A DNA stretch of 64,000 nt from Sphingomonas hankookensis. Its GTDB lineage: Bacteria; Pseudomonadota; Alphaproteobacteria; Sphingomonadales; Sphingomonadaceae. Shown here one piece after another: positions 18,196-27,125 of this stretch; the first letter of the stretch is position 1, and every line of letters starts with the position of its first letter. A program made the translations under genes and the position numbers. The stretch covers positions 558,001-622,000 of the forward strand of contig NZ_JAKREV010000001.1 in the NCBI RefSeq assembly GCF_022664465.1. Reading direction: 5' to 3'. The notes below the pieces were generated by a model. It saw only the letters and a program-made list of their open reading frames with translations, searched no databases and had not been told where the DNA came from.

Positions 18196-18636
18196 TCACC
18201 CCCGCCGCACCAGCACCGCCCCGACCAACACCAACGCCACTCCGACCAACCGCAACCCACTGATCGGCGTCCGCGGCAACCCGATCAGCCCGAACCGATC
18301 GATCACCAGCGCCGCGACCAGCTGCGTCGCGATCATGATCGTCAGCATCGCCGCCAGCCCCAGCCGCGGCGCGGCAAACGCCGCCGCCGTCACGAAGAAC
18401 GCGCCATACGCCCCGCCAAGGAACATCCACGGCCGCGCCTCGCGTAAACTGGCCAACGGCGTCCGATCGGCGACCAGCCAGACCCCGATCAGGATCACCG
18501 TCCCCACCGCAAACGACACCAACGCCGCCAGCATCACCGACCCGATGCTCCGCCCCAGCGCGGCGTTCGTCGGTGGCTGCACGGCAAGGCCAATACCGCC
18601 GAGCAGGGCGAGGAGGAGCGGGGCAAGGGCGTTCAT
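18196..18636 (-). CDS. DMT-family (DUF606/YdcZ-like) membrane transporter
   Basis: A 146-residue integral membrane protein with about five transmembrane helices and the pattern LLALLGGIGLAVQPPTNAAL, GRSIGSVMLAALVSFAVGT and WMFLGGAYGAFFVTA. This is the half-size drug/metabolite-transporter relative formerly called DUF606. Such proteins act as dimers or pairs in the inner membrane, but the substrate is unknown. ATG 18636 is chosen because the upstream codons of the longer frame are polar and unlike a signal. REP-like palindromes flank it on both sides. Confidence 0.8.
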   Translation of the reverse strand: MNALAPLLLALLGGIGLAVQPPTNAALGRSIGSVMLAALVSFAVGTVILIGVWLVADRTPLASLREARPWMFLGGAYGAFFVTAAAFAAPRLGLAAMLTIMIATQLVAALVIDRFGLIGLPRTPISGLRLVGVALVLVGAVLVRRG

Positions 18637-18678
18637 CGTGCGAGGGCTATCGGCTGCACCCCACCGCGACAACCCACC

Positions 18679-18715
18679 CCGTCATCATTCCGCCATCCCT
18701 TCGCCGGAATGACGG
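18679..18715. repeat. Short hairpin, REP-like
   Basis: Arms CCGTCATCATTCCG and CCGGAATGACGG pair around a short loop, immediately upstream of the DMT transporter gene. It is related in sequence to the GTCATTCC palindromes (family B) that follow 30 bases later. Confidence 0.6.
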
Positions 18716-18747
18716 AAGAGCGGATGGGTACGCCCCACTCCCCAAAA

Positions 18748-18846
18748 TCGTCGTTCCCGCGAAGGCGGGAATCGATACACGCCAACCATCCGGCTCCATA
18801 CGCAACGTCAGCGCTTATGGACTCCCGCCTATGCGGGAGGGACGAA
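18748..18846. repeat. REP-like inverted pair, family B copy 1
   Basis: Inverted copies of a CGT(C/T)GTTCCCGCGAAGGCG-type palindrome at about 18748-18780 and 18815-18846, ending 6 bases from the recG stop. Related pairs lie at 43051-43131 and 46708-46806. The position suggests it also acts as the 3' end of the recG transcript. Confidence 0.85.
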
Positions 18847-18852
18847 AGGGCG

Positions 18853-20913
18853 TCACCCCGAACGCAACCGCCCAACCCCGGCATCCCGCTCGAACAGATA
18901 CAATGCCGCCCGCGCCGCCTGCCCCCGGGGCCCTTCCAGCCCGCCATCGCGATCCACCAGCAACCGCGCATCGGCATTGGCCACCGGCAGCAGCTCGCCC
19001 AGCATCTCCGGCGTCGCCAGCCGGAACATCGCCTCGCCCGACTGCCGCGTCCCCAGCAACTCGCCCCCACCGCGCAACCGCAAATCCTCCTCGGCAATCC
19101 GGAACCCGTCGTTACTCTCGCGCATCAGCGCCAGCCGCGCGCGCGACGTCTCCGACAGCGCATTCCCCCGCAGCAGCAGGCACACCGACTTGCCGCCCCC
19201 ACGCCCGACCCGCCCGCGCAGCTGATGCAACTGCGCAAGGCCGAACCGGTCCGCCGCCTCGATCACGATCAGCGTCGCATTGGGCACGTCGACCCCGACC
19301 TCGATCACCGTCGTCGCCACGAGCACGCCCGCGCGCGCGGCGGAAAACTCGGCCATCACCGCGTCCTTCTCCAGCGGCTTCATCCGCCCATGGACCAGCG
19401 CGACCTTGTCCCCGAACCGTTGCCGTAGCGCCTCCGCCCGTGCCTCGGCGGCGGCAAGGTCGGACTTCTCGCTCTCCTCGACCAGCGGGCACACCCAGTA
19501 CGCCTGCTTCCCCGCCGACAGATGCCGCGCCAGCCCATCGACCACCGCGTCGAGCTTGTCCTCCGACATCACCACCGTCTCGATCGGCTCGCGCCCCGGC
19601 GGCATCTCGTCCAGCCGGCTGACGTCCATCTCGCCATATTGTGCCAGCGTCAGCGTGCGCGGGATCGGCGTCGCGGTCATCACCAGCAAATGCGGCGGCC
19701 GCACCGCCTTCGCCTGCAACATCATCCGCTGCGCCACGCCGAAGCGATGCTGTTCGTCGACCACCACCAGCCCCAGGTCGCGATACCCGACCGCCTCCTG
19801 AAAGATCGCGTGCGTGCCGACGAGGATATCGATCGACCCGTCGGCCAACCCCATCAACACGCCCTCGCGCACCCGCCCCTTGTCGCGCCCGGTCAATGCG
19901 GCGACGGTCACCCCCGTCCCGGCCAGCTGCCGCTGCAACGTCGCGACATGCTGCCGCGCGAGGATTTCGGTCGGCGCCAGCAACGCCCCCTGCGCTCCCC
20001 CCTCGACCGCAATCAGCAGCGCCATCAGCGCCACCAGCGTCTTGCCCGACCCAACATCGCCTTGCAACAGCCGCAGCATCGGCTGGGTCTGTGCCATGTC
20101 GCCTTCGATCTCGCCGATCGTCCGCGTCTGCTCGCCGGTCGGTTTGTACGGCAGGTCGAGCTTCGCGCGCAGGCGCCCGTCGCCGGTCAGCGACCGTCCT
20201 TTCCGCGCCCGCGCCTCGCCCCGCACCAACAGCAGCGCCAACTGGTTGGCGAACACCTCGTCATAGGCCAGCCGCTCGCGCGCCTTGGCATCGGCCGGGT
20301 CGGCATGGATGCGCGCCAGCGCCTCTTTCCATGCCGGCCAGTCATGCTTGGCGAGCAGACTGGGTTCGATCCATTCGGGCAGGTCGGGCGCACGCTCGAT
20401 CGTCTGCGCGGCCAGTTGGCCGACCCGGCGCGACGTCAGCCCTTCGGACAACGGATAGATCGCCTCGCGCTCGGGCAGGCTGTCGGCTTCGTCCAGGGGC
20501 AGCACATGGTCGGGATGAACCATCTGCAATTCCTGTCCGTACGTCTCCAGCTTGCCCGACACCAGCTGCGTCTCGCCCAGCGGGAACAGCTTCTTCGCCC
20601 AACCCGACGATCCGCCGAAATAGGTCAGATTGACGATATTGCCGTGCTTGTCGGCTGCCCGCACCCGCGTCGGCCCGCGCCCGGCGCTCACCCGGTAATC
20701 GACTGCGGTCAGCGGGATCGCGATCACCCGCCCGGCATCCTGCGCCATCAGCTCGTCGCGCCGCAGGCGGTCGACCCACCCGGTCGGCAAATGGAACGCG
20801 ACATCGACCACGCGCGACAGTTTCAACCGCTCCAGCGGCTTGGCCAGCGCCGGACCCACGCCTTTCAGCGTGGTGACTTCGGCGAACAACGGGTTGAGCA
20901 GATCGGGACGCAT
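18853..20913 (-). CDS. recG: ATP-dependent DNA helicase RecG
   Basis: A branch-migrating helicase that remodels stalled forks and recombination intermediates. The 686 residues show an N-terminal wedge/OB domain (about 1-160; LKGVGPALAKPLERL at 15), Walker A GDVGSGKT, the DEQH box, TATPIPRTL and C-terminal helicase motifs including QLHQLRGRVGRG. Length and motifs are normal. It is divergent from sdhE with 70 bases between, and mfd follows sdhE. The neighbourhood of two repair helicases around a succinate dehydrogenase factor is typical of Sphingomonadales. Confidence 0.97.
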   Translation of the reverse strand: MRPDLLNPLFAEVTTLKGVGPALAKPLERLKLSRVVDVAFHLPTGWVDRLRRDELMAQDAGRVIAIPLTAVDYRVSAGRGPTRVRAADKHGNIVNLTYFGGSSGWAKKLFPLGETQLVSGKLETYGQELQMVHPDHVLPLDEADSLPEREAIYPLSEGLTSRRVGQLAAQTIERAPDLPEWIEPSLLAKHDWPAWKEALARIHADPADAKARERLAYDEVFANQLALLLVRGEARARKGRSLTGDGRLRAKLDLPYKPTGEQTRTIGEIEGDMAQTQPMLRLLQGDVGSGKTLVALMALLIAVEGGAQGALLAPTEILARQHVATLQRQLAGTGVTVAALTGRDKGRVREGVLMGLADGSIDILVGTHAIFQEAVGYRDLGLVVVDEQHRFGVAQRMMLQAKAVRPPHLLVMTATPIPRTLTLAQYGEMDVSRLDEMPPGREPIETVVMSEDKLDAVVDGLARHLSAGKQAYWVCPLVEESEKSDLAAAEARAEALRQRFGDKVALVHGRMKPLEKDAVMAEFSAARAGVLVATTVIEVGVDVPNATLIVIEAADRFGLAQLHQLRGRVGRGGGKSVCLLLRGNALSETSRARLALMRESNDGFRIAEEDLRLRGGGELLGTRQSGEAMFRLATPEMLGELLPVANADARLLVDRDGGLEGPRGQAARAALYLFERDAGVGRLRSG

Positions 20914-20983
20914 GACTATCTGGTCCTATATCCGAACCGGCGGCCGCTGCCAGCGTCCGTCGGTCTATCGCCATTGGAGTCCC

Positions 20984-21250
20984 ATGGACCGCGAGACCCG
21001 CCTCAAGCGCCTGAAATTCCGTAGCTGGCATCGCGGCACCCGCGAAGCCGACCTGATGATCGGCGGCTATTTTGACGCGCACAGCGCCACATGGAGCGAT
21101 GCCGACATGGACTGGTTCGAGGTGTTCCTCGCGGAACAGGATGTCGACATCATGGCATGGGCGATGGGGGTGCAGCCGGCCCCGGCGCAGTTCGACCACC
21201 CGGTGCTGCACGCGATGCGGAAAATGGATTTCGTACCGGTTTCGCGCTGA
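20984..21250 (+). CDS. sdhE: FAD assembly factor SdhE
   Basis: A small 88-residue protein that promotes covalent flavinylation of the succinate dehydrogenase flavoprotein. It has the DUF339 pattern RLKRLKFRSWHRGTREADLMIGGY with the RGxxE motif (RGTREAD), and a conserved FEVFLAEQDVDIMAW segment. ATG 20984 gives the normal family length; the longer reading frame from 20840 overlaps recG and is not supported. It is divergent from recG and followed by a repeat and mfd. Confidence 0.93.
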   Translation: MDRETRLKRLKFRSWHRGTREADLMIGGYFDAHSATWSDADMDWFEVFLAEQDVDIMAWAMGVQPAPAQFDHPVLHAMRKMDFVPVSR

Positions 21251-21354
21251 CTCCCTCTCCCCTTCAGGGGAGAGGGTCGGGGAGAGGGGACTGCCACAAC
21301 AGCCGCCGCGCACTCCCCCTCTCCCAACCCTCTCCCCCAAGGGGGAGAGGGCTA
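21251..21354. repeat. GC-rich inverted repeat between sdhE and mfd
   Basis: Pyrimidine-rich CTCCCTCTCCCC...GGGGAGAGGG hairpins at 21251-21290 and again at 21312-21352 (CTCTCCCAACCC...GGGGGAGAGG). Each half is a hairpin and the two are related. The element sits in a 114-base gap and may attenuate transcription entering mfd. Confidence 0.75.
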
Positions 21355-21364
21355 TAGGAACCCG

Positions 21365-24300
21365 ATGCCCGACCTCTCCAAAATCCTGTCCGCCCCCCGC
21401 TCGCTCACCCTCGCGGGCGTCCCGGCAGGCTTCCTCCCCGTCCTCCTCGCCGACCTCGCCCGCGGCGCGAAGGGCGACCTGATCTACATCGCCCCCGACG
21501 AAGCGGCGATGCGCGCGATCGCAACCACCGCGCCGTTCTTCGCCCCTGACCTCTCGGTCCTGCAATTCCCCGCCTGGGACTGCCTCCCCTACGACCGCGC
21601 CAGCCCCACGCTGCGCTCGATGGCCGAGCGCCTCTCCGCGCTGCACACGCTACAGGGACCGGCGAAGGGCCCCCGCCTGGTCGTCACCACCGTCAACGCC
21701 GCGACCCAGCGCACGCTGACCCCCTTCCGCATCCGCCAGCTCGTCGCGCGCCTCGCGCCGGGCGAACGCATCTCCCTCCCCCGCCTGTCCGCGCTGCTCC
21801 AAGCCAACGGCTATAACCGCGTCGACACCGTCCACGACGCCGGCGAGTTCGCCGTCCGCGGCGGCCTCGTCGACCTCTGGCCCTCGGGCTCCGATGTCGG
21901 CCTCCGCCTCGACTTCTTCGGCGACGAGATCGAAACCGTCCGCACCTTCAGCCCGGAGGACCAGCGCACCACCGGCCGGGTCGATGGTTTCACCCTGCTC
22001 CCCGCGTCCGAAGCGCTGCTCGACGAAGACTCGATCAAGCGCTTCCGCACCCGTTACCGCGAAAAGTTCGGCGCGACCGCGACCGGCGACCCGATCTATC
22101 AGGCGATCAGCGACGGCCGCCGCCTCTCGGGCATGGAACATTGGCTACCCTTTTTCGAAGAGCGGCTCGAAACCTTATTCGACCATTTGTCACCCGAAGC
22201 GGTCATCGTCCGCGACGCGGGCGTCCCTGCCGCCGCCGAGCAGCGTTTCGAATCGATCGCCGACTATCACACCAACCGCGTCCGCGCGCAGACCAACGAT
22301 CCCGGCAGCTACCGCCCGCTCTTACCGAACGCGCTCTACCTCTCGGCGGAAGAATGGGCCGATCGCCTGTCGGACACCGCCGCGCATCAGGTCACGCCCT
22401 TCCACGCCCCCGACAGCGCCACCTCGATCGATTTCGAGGTCGACGGCCCGCGCGACTTCACCCCCGAACGCACGCAACAGGCCAACATCTACGAAGCCGT
22501 CGTCGATCACATCGCGTCCCTGCGCAAACAAGGCCGCAAGCCGATCCTCGCCAGCTATTCGGAGGGGGCGCGCGAGCGGTTGATGGGCCTGCTCGCCGAT
22601 CACGACCTGACCGGCGTCTCGACCGTCGAGACATGGCAGCAGGCGCTGGGCGGCGCGAAATCGACCGTCTCCTTCGTGGTCCTCCCCCTCGACCACGGCT
22701 TCACCGCCGCCGACGTCGCGGTGCTGACCGAACAGGACATGCTCGGCGACCGGCTCGTCCGCCGTGCCAAGCGTCGCAAGAACACCGACGCCTTTCTTCA
22801 GGAACTCGCCACCCTCTCCCCCGGCGACCTCGTCGTCCATGCCGACCACGGCATCGGCCGCTATGTCGGGCTGACGCAGGTGCCGGTGGCCAAGGCTCCG
22901 CACGACTGCGTCCAGCTCGAATATGCCGGCGGCGACAAGCTCTACGTGCCGGTCGAAAACCTCGAAGTCCTCAGCCGCTACGGCGCGGGCGAGGAAGGCG
23001 CATCGCTCGACCGTCTCGGCGGCGAGGCATGGCAGCGGCGCAAGGCGCGGATGAAGGATCGCATCCGCGAAATCGCGGGCGACCTGATCGCCACCGCCGC
23101 CAAGCGCGCGATGCGCCCCGCCGATATCGCCGAACCCGACAGCGGCGGCTACCCCGCGTTTGTCGACCGTTTCCCGTATCAGGAAACCGACGATCAGGAA
23201 CGCGCCATCGCCGACGTCCTCGAAGACTTGAGCGCCGGCCGCCCGATGGACCGCCTCGTCGTCGGCGATGTCGGTTTCGGCAAGACCGAGGTCGCGCTGC
23301 GCGCCGCCTTCGTCGCCGCCATGGCCGGGATGCAGGTCGCGATCGTCTGTCCGACCACCCTGCTCGCCCGCCAGCACTACAACAACTTCAAGGCCCGCTT
23401 CGAAGGCTTCCCGATCGAAGTCGGCCGCCTCTCCCGCTTGGTCACCGCAACCGAGGCGAAGAAGGTCCGCGACGGCCTGACCGATGGCACGATCGACGTC
23501 GTCGTGGGAACCCACGCCGTGCTGTCGAAACAGGTCGATTTCAAACGCCTGGGGCTCGTCATCGTCGACGAGGAACAGCGGTTCGGCGTGACGCACAAGG
23601 AACGGCTGAAGGCGATGAAGGCCGACGTCCATGTCCTGACTCTCACCGCCACCCCGATCCCGCGCACGCTGCAAATGGCGATGAGCGGCCTGCGCGAACT
23701 GTCGGTGATCCAGACCCCGCCGGTCGATCGCCTCGCGGTGCGCACCTATATCATGCCATGGGACCCGGTCGTCCTGCGCGAGGCGTTGCTGCGCGAACAT
23801 TATCGCGGCGGTCAGGCCTATTTCGTCACCCCGCGCATCGCCGACCTGCCCGATATCGAGAAGTTCCTGACCGAGGAAATTCCCGAAATCCGCTACGTCG
23901 TCGCCCATGGCCAGATGGCCCCGACCGAGGTCGAGGAACGCATGTCAGCTTTCTACGACAAGCGCTACGACCTGCTCGTTTCGACCACCATCGTCGAATC
24001 CGGCCTCGATATTCCGTCGGCCAACACCCTCATCATCAACCGCGCCGACAAATTCGGCCTGGCGCAGCTCTACCAGCTGCGCGGCCGCGTCGGCCGTTCG
24101 AAGACCCGCGCCTATGCGTACATGACCACGCCCCCCGAACGGCTGGTCAGCGAGGCGGCGGAAAAGCGCCTGAAGGTCCTCTCCGACCTCGAATCGCTCG
24201 GCGCCGGCTTCCAGCTTGCCAGCCACGATCTCGACATTCGCGGCGCGGGCAACATGCTCGGCGACGAACAATCGGGCCATATCAAGGAAGTAGGCTTCGA

Positions 24301-24823
24301 ACTCTACCAGTCGATGCTGGAGGAGGCGATCCTCGACGCCAAGGCCGGGGGTCTCCGCGACGACAAGCCCAAGGACTTCTCCCCCGCGATCACCGTCGAC
24401 GCGCCGATCCTGATCCCCGAGGATTACGTCCCCGATCTCGACCTGCGCATGGGCCTCTATCGCCGCCTCAACGACGTCGAGGACCGCGCCGGCATCGACG
24501 CCTTCGCCACCGAACTGATCGACCGTTTCGGGAAGCTGCCGGTCGCCACCGCCAATCTGCTGCAATTGATCGAGGCCAAGCTGAACGCCAAAAAGGCGTG
24601 CGTCTCCAAGATCGACGTCGGCGCAAAGGGCGCGATCGTCAGCTTCCACGAGGACAAGTTCCCCAGCGTCGAAGGGCTGCTGGCCTATGTCGACAAGCTG
24701 GCCGGCACCGCCAAGCTCCGCCCCGACATGCGCTTGGTCATCAGCCGCAACTTCGGCGACCCGCAGGCCCGCCTGAACGCAGCACTCCAGATTTCGCGCG
24801 GGCTGGCGAAGGCGGCGGGGTAA
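21365..24823 (+). CDS. mfd: Transcription-repair coupling factor
   Basis: Displaces stalled RNA polymerase from DNA lesions and recruits UvrA. The 1152 residues have the UvrB-like N-terminal module (about 1-330), the RNA-polymerase interaction domain near VVHADHGIGRYVGL (about 490), a RecG-type translocase with Walker A GDVGFGKTEVALR, box DEEQRFGVTHKERL, TATPIPRTLQMAMSGL and GRVGRSKTRAYAYM, and a C-terminal TRCF domain (about 990-1110). Length and motifs are complete. Long open frames overlapping it on both strands are composition artefacts. Confidence 0.97.
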   Translation: MPDLSKILSAPRSLTLAGVPAGFLPVLLADLARGAKGDLIYIAPDEAAMRAIATTAPFFAPDLSVLQFPAWDCLPYDRASPTLRSMAERLSALHTLQGPAKGPRLVVTTVNAATQRTLTPFRIRQLVARLAPGERISLPRLSALLQANGYNRVDTVHDAGEFAVRGGLVDLWPSGSDVGLRLDFFGDEIETVRTFSPEDQRTTGRVDGFTLLPASEALLDEDSIKRFRTRYREKFGATATGDPIYQAISDGRRLSGMEHWLPFFEERLETLFDHLSPEAVIVRDAGVPAAAEQRFESIADYHTNRVRAQTNDPGSYRPLLPNALYLSAEEWADRLSDTAAHQVTPFHAPDSATSIDFEVDGPRDFTPERTQQANIYEAVVDHIASLRKQGRKPILASYSEGARERLMGLLADHDLTGVSTVETWQQALGGAKSTVSFVVLPLDHGFTAADVAVLTEQDMLGDRLVRRAKRRKNTDAFLQELATLSPGDLVVHADHGIGRYVGLTQVPVAKAPHDCVQLEYAGGDKLYVPVENLEVLSRYGAGEEGASLDRLGGEAWQRRKARMKDRIREIAGDLIATAAKRAMRPADIAEPDSGGYPAFVDRFPYQETDDQERAIADVLEDLSAGRPMDRLVVGDVGFGKTEVALRAAFVAAMAGMQVAIVCPTTLLARQHYNNFKARFEGFPIEVGRLSRLVTATEAKKVRDGLTDGTIDVVVGTHAVLSKQVDFKRLGLVIVDEEQRFGVTHKERLKAMKADVHVLTLTATPIPRTLQMAMSGLRELSVIQTPPVDRLAVRTYIMPWDPVVLREALLREHYRGGQAYFVTPRIADLPDIEKFLTEEIPEIRYVVAHGQMAPTEVEERMSAFYDKRYDLLVSTTIVESGLDIPSANTLIINRADKFGLAQLYQLRGRVGRSKTRAYAYMTTPPERLVSEAAEKRLKVLSDLESLGAGFQLASHDLDIRGAGNMLGDEQSGHIKEVGFELYQSMLEEAILDAKAGGLRDDKPKDFSPAITVDAPILIPEDYVPDLDLRMGLYRRLNDVEDRAGIDAFATELIDRFGKLPVATANLLQLIEAKLNAKKACVSKIDVGAKGAIVSFHEDKFPSVEGLLAYVDKLAGTAKLRPDMRLVISRNFGDPQARLNAALQISRGLAKAAG

Positions 24824-24831
24824 CGCGCCGG

Positions 24832-26283
24832 TCAGCGCGTCGCCGCCGCTTCCCGCGCAAACGGCACGTCGAACGGACCGGTGACGACGCGCCCGGCAAC
24901 GTCCGGTGCCGCCCGGTCGATCCGCAGCACAAGGTCGCTCGACAGGATGAAATAGGTGTCGGGCGACAGGGCATAGAGCGGCTCGCTGACCCCGTCCTTC
25001 ATCGACAAGGCCAGCCCCGCGCCCTGCCGCAGGATCGAAAACGACCCCAGTTCCGGAATGGCGTAGTTCCCGACCATGCGCGCAGCGGTGGCTTCGGGAA
25101 TCGGTACGCTGCGGCGCACGACGCTGCGATAGCTCGGCCAGTCATAGGCGGCGGCGACGCTGCGCGTGATCTCCATTGCCAGCTCGTTGCCCTGTGCGCC
25201 GTTGGTCATCACCGCGACCCCGTCGCCCGATCCGCTATAGGCGACGAGGAAATTCTCATATCCCTCGTTGCTGCCACCATGCGAGAAGACGCGGTTGTCC
25301 GGCGCGCCATGGACTTCGAGGCCGAGGCCATAGTCGCCCTTGCCCGGCGTCAGCATCGCCACCGCCAGCTTCTGGTCCAGCAGCCCGCCCGGTCCCCGCA
25401 CGCTGTCGCGCACCGCGATCGCATAGCGTAGCAGGTCGCTGGGCGTACTCCACAATCCGGCGGCGGCCAGTTCGGGGTAACGATGCGGCCCGCCCTCGAC
25501 CGGCTTGCCCAGTCCGTCATGTGGCCACGCCGCCGTCGCCTGCGTTGCGGTATCGATCGGCTGGGCAAAGCGGCTATGCGTCATGCCCGCCGGGCGCAGC
25601 ACCTCGTCTTGCAGGACCGTGGCAAAAGGCTTGCCGGTGACATCCCCGATCAGCTTCTGGATGACGGTGTAGCCACCACCCGAATAGCGCCACTTCGTTC
25701 CGGGGCGGGTATCCACCACGACCGGCCTGGTATTGGCGGGCGCGTGTCCGGCCAGCACGTCGTCAACGCTCGGAACCGCAGCACCCGCGGCATAGCCCGG
25801 AAAGCCGTGGACCGTCGTTCCCGCAGTATGCGACAATAGTTCGCGCAGCGTGACCTGCATGCCCGGCGGGGTTGGCAGCTTCCACCCCCGCAACTGTACG
25901 TTCACATCGCTGTCCAGCGTCAGGCGATGCTGGTCGACCAGGCGCAGCGCCGCCAGCGCCGTCACCGGCTTGCTGATCGATCCTGCCTGGAACAGCGTGT
26001 CGGGCGTCACCGCACCCCCGCCGGCGCGGGTGACGCCATAGCCCTTGGCCCAAGCGATCCGTCCGTCGTGCAGCACGGCCACACTGACCCCCGGCACCTG
26101 CAACCGCCGCATTTCCGCGGTAATCGTCCGGCGCGGCGCGGGCGCATCGGCCAGCACCACGGCCGGAGCCAGCCCCTGTTCGACCGCGACGACCTTTGTC
26201 TTCTCGCCCTGCTCCGGCTGGGCCATGGCGGGCGTCGACAGGAATGCGGCAACGCAGCTCAGGGCAATCGATCGGCGCATCAT
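24832..26283 (-). CDS. Secreted beta-lactamase-family serine hydrolase
   Basis: A 483-residue protein with a signal peptide (MMRRSIALSCVAAFLSTPAMA, cut after about 21) and a class C beta-lactamase/D-Ala-D-Ala-peptidase-like fold. Visible catalytic parts are Ser102-Lys105 in GSISKPV (SxxK), Tyr200 in YSGGGY (YxN-like) and a C-terminal FSHGGSNEGY in the KTG position. The additional C-terminal domain (about 390-483) resembles the lipocalin-like tail of many such esterases. Substrates in this family range from peptides to esters, so none is assigned. The start is the first of two consecutive ATGs. Confidence 0.9.
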   Translation of the reverse strand: MMRRSIALSCVAAFLSTPAMAQPEQGEKTKVVAVEQGLAPAVVLADAPAPRRTITAEMRRLQVPGVSVAVLHDGRIAWAKGYGVTRAGGGAVTPDTLFQAGSISKPVTALAALRLVDQHRLTLDSDVNVQLRGWKLPTPPGMQVTLRELLSHTAGTTVHGFPGYAAGAAVPSVDDVLAGHAPANTRPVVVDTRPGTKWRYSGGGYTVIQKLIGDVTGKPFATVLQDEVLRPAGMTHSRFAQPIDTATQATAAWPHDGLGKPVEGGPHRYPELAAAGLWSTPSDLLRYAIAVRDSVRGPGGLLDQKLAVAMLTPGKGDYGLGLEVHGAPDNRVFSHGGSNEGYENFLVAYSGSGDGVAVMTNGAQGNELAMEITRSVAAAYDWPSYRSVVRRSVPIPEATAARMVGNYAIPELGSFSILRQGAGLALSMKDGVSEPLYALSPDTYFILSSDLVLRIDRAAPDVAGRVVTGPFDVPFAREAAATR

Positions 26284-26392
26284 GTCCGTCTGGGGTTCGG
26301 GGCGGGTATCGCGCCCTTAGAACCGCGCCGCAGCGTCCCGCAAGCCTGTGCCATCGCCGTACCGACCCCCGGCCACCCGGACAATCGCCGCG

Positions 26393-26869
26393 TTACCTGA
26401 CCGACCACGCCACCGACACGATCCGCCAGCCGGCATTGCCGCGGACCAGCAGCCAATGCTCCATCCCCGCATTCACCTCGACACCGTCGATCCTGAACGA
26501 ATAGTCGAACGACATCGCGGCGGAATCGCCGTCGCGGTTGATCCGGACGTTGCGGAAATCCTCTTCGGCGTTGCCCTTCCTCGACACGATGCTGTCGATG
26601 AACGCGATCGGGTTGTTGCCGGCGTCGAACGCCGCTTTCACGCCCTTGCTCGACCGGTCCTTCGCCACCGCGGCATCGCTCATCACCTCCTGCCAGTTGG
26701 TCGCCTCGGGTCGCAGGAACAGCGACAGGAACGCCGCCTTGTCGCGATGCTTGATCGCGTGCTGGAACTTGGCCGCCAGCGCGCGGATGTCGCGGTCGCC
26801 CGTGTCCGGCACCTTCACCTGCGCCGGAACGCCCGCGGCCAGCAACATTGCGATCATCACCGGCGTCAT
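26393..26869 (-). CDS. Small exported protein (SnoaL/DUF4440-like), function unknown
   Basis: A 158-residue protein with a short N-terminal hydrophobic stretch (MTPVMIAMLLAAGVPAQ) that looks like a signal peptide, then an alpha+beta domain with DIRALAAKFQHAIKHRDKA and MEHWLLVRGNAGWRIVSVAW. That pattern suits the NTF2-like/DUF4440 fold, but I cannot name a precise family. The start is placed at ATG 26869 because GGGGGA lies 7 bases before it; ATG 26875 is too close to that SD. It is followed by the secreted hydrolase on the same strand. Confidence 0.55.
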   Translation of the reverse strand: MTPVMIAMLLAAGVPAQVKVPDTGDRDIRALAAKFQHAIKHRDKAAFLSLFLRPEATNWQEVMSDAAVAKDRSSKGVKAAFDAGNNPIAFIDSIVSRKGNAEEDFRNVRINRDGDSAAMSFDYSFRIDGVEVNAGMEHWLLVRGNAGWRIVSVAWSVR

Positions 26870-27015
26870 CGACATTCCCCCGCTGCGAGCCGATCGCGCC
26901 CGGATGCGCGAATCGCTGCTCGTTCGGGGAACGGATAGGCCGACCGACACCCGCCCCGCCAGCGGCCGGCGCGACGGAAGCGCACTTTCCTACTGCGCGC
27001 CTCGCTGCCATTCTG

Positions 27016-27123
27016 CGGACCGGCCACCCTCCGGCCATGCTCTTTGACATCGCCGCTCGATCTGCGCGCAAAAGACGCACGAGTGTGAACTTCGTGAACT
27101 TTGACGCCCGCCGGCGCAAAAAA
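27016..27123 (+). repeat. Dispersed intergenic element with tandem GTGAACTT motif, copy 1
   Basis: The order of parts is CCGGCC..CCGGCCA, GCTCTTTGA (27039-27047), about 29 variable bases, GCACGAGTGTGAACTT then CGTGAACTTTGAC (27077-27105), and a GCGCAAAA end. The same parts in the same order and nearly the same spacing occur at 54312-54456. It lies upstream of the small exported protein gene and ends 2 bases from the porin stop. No hairpin explains it. Function is unknown. Confidence 0.7.
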
Positions 27124-27125
27124 TC

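Noticed and set aside
20840..20983. Longer start of sdhE
   Set aside because: Overlaps recG and lacks a family match; ATG 20984 gives the usual 88 residues.
22141..25431. 1096-residue frame overlapping mfd and the serine hydrolase
   Set aside because: Runs in a second frame of mfd and antisense to the next gene; Arg/Pro/His-rich with no family resemblance.
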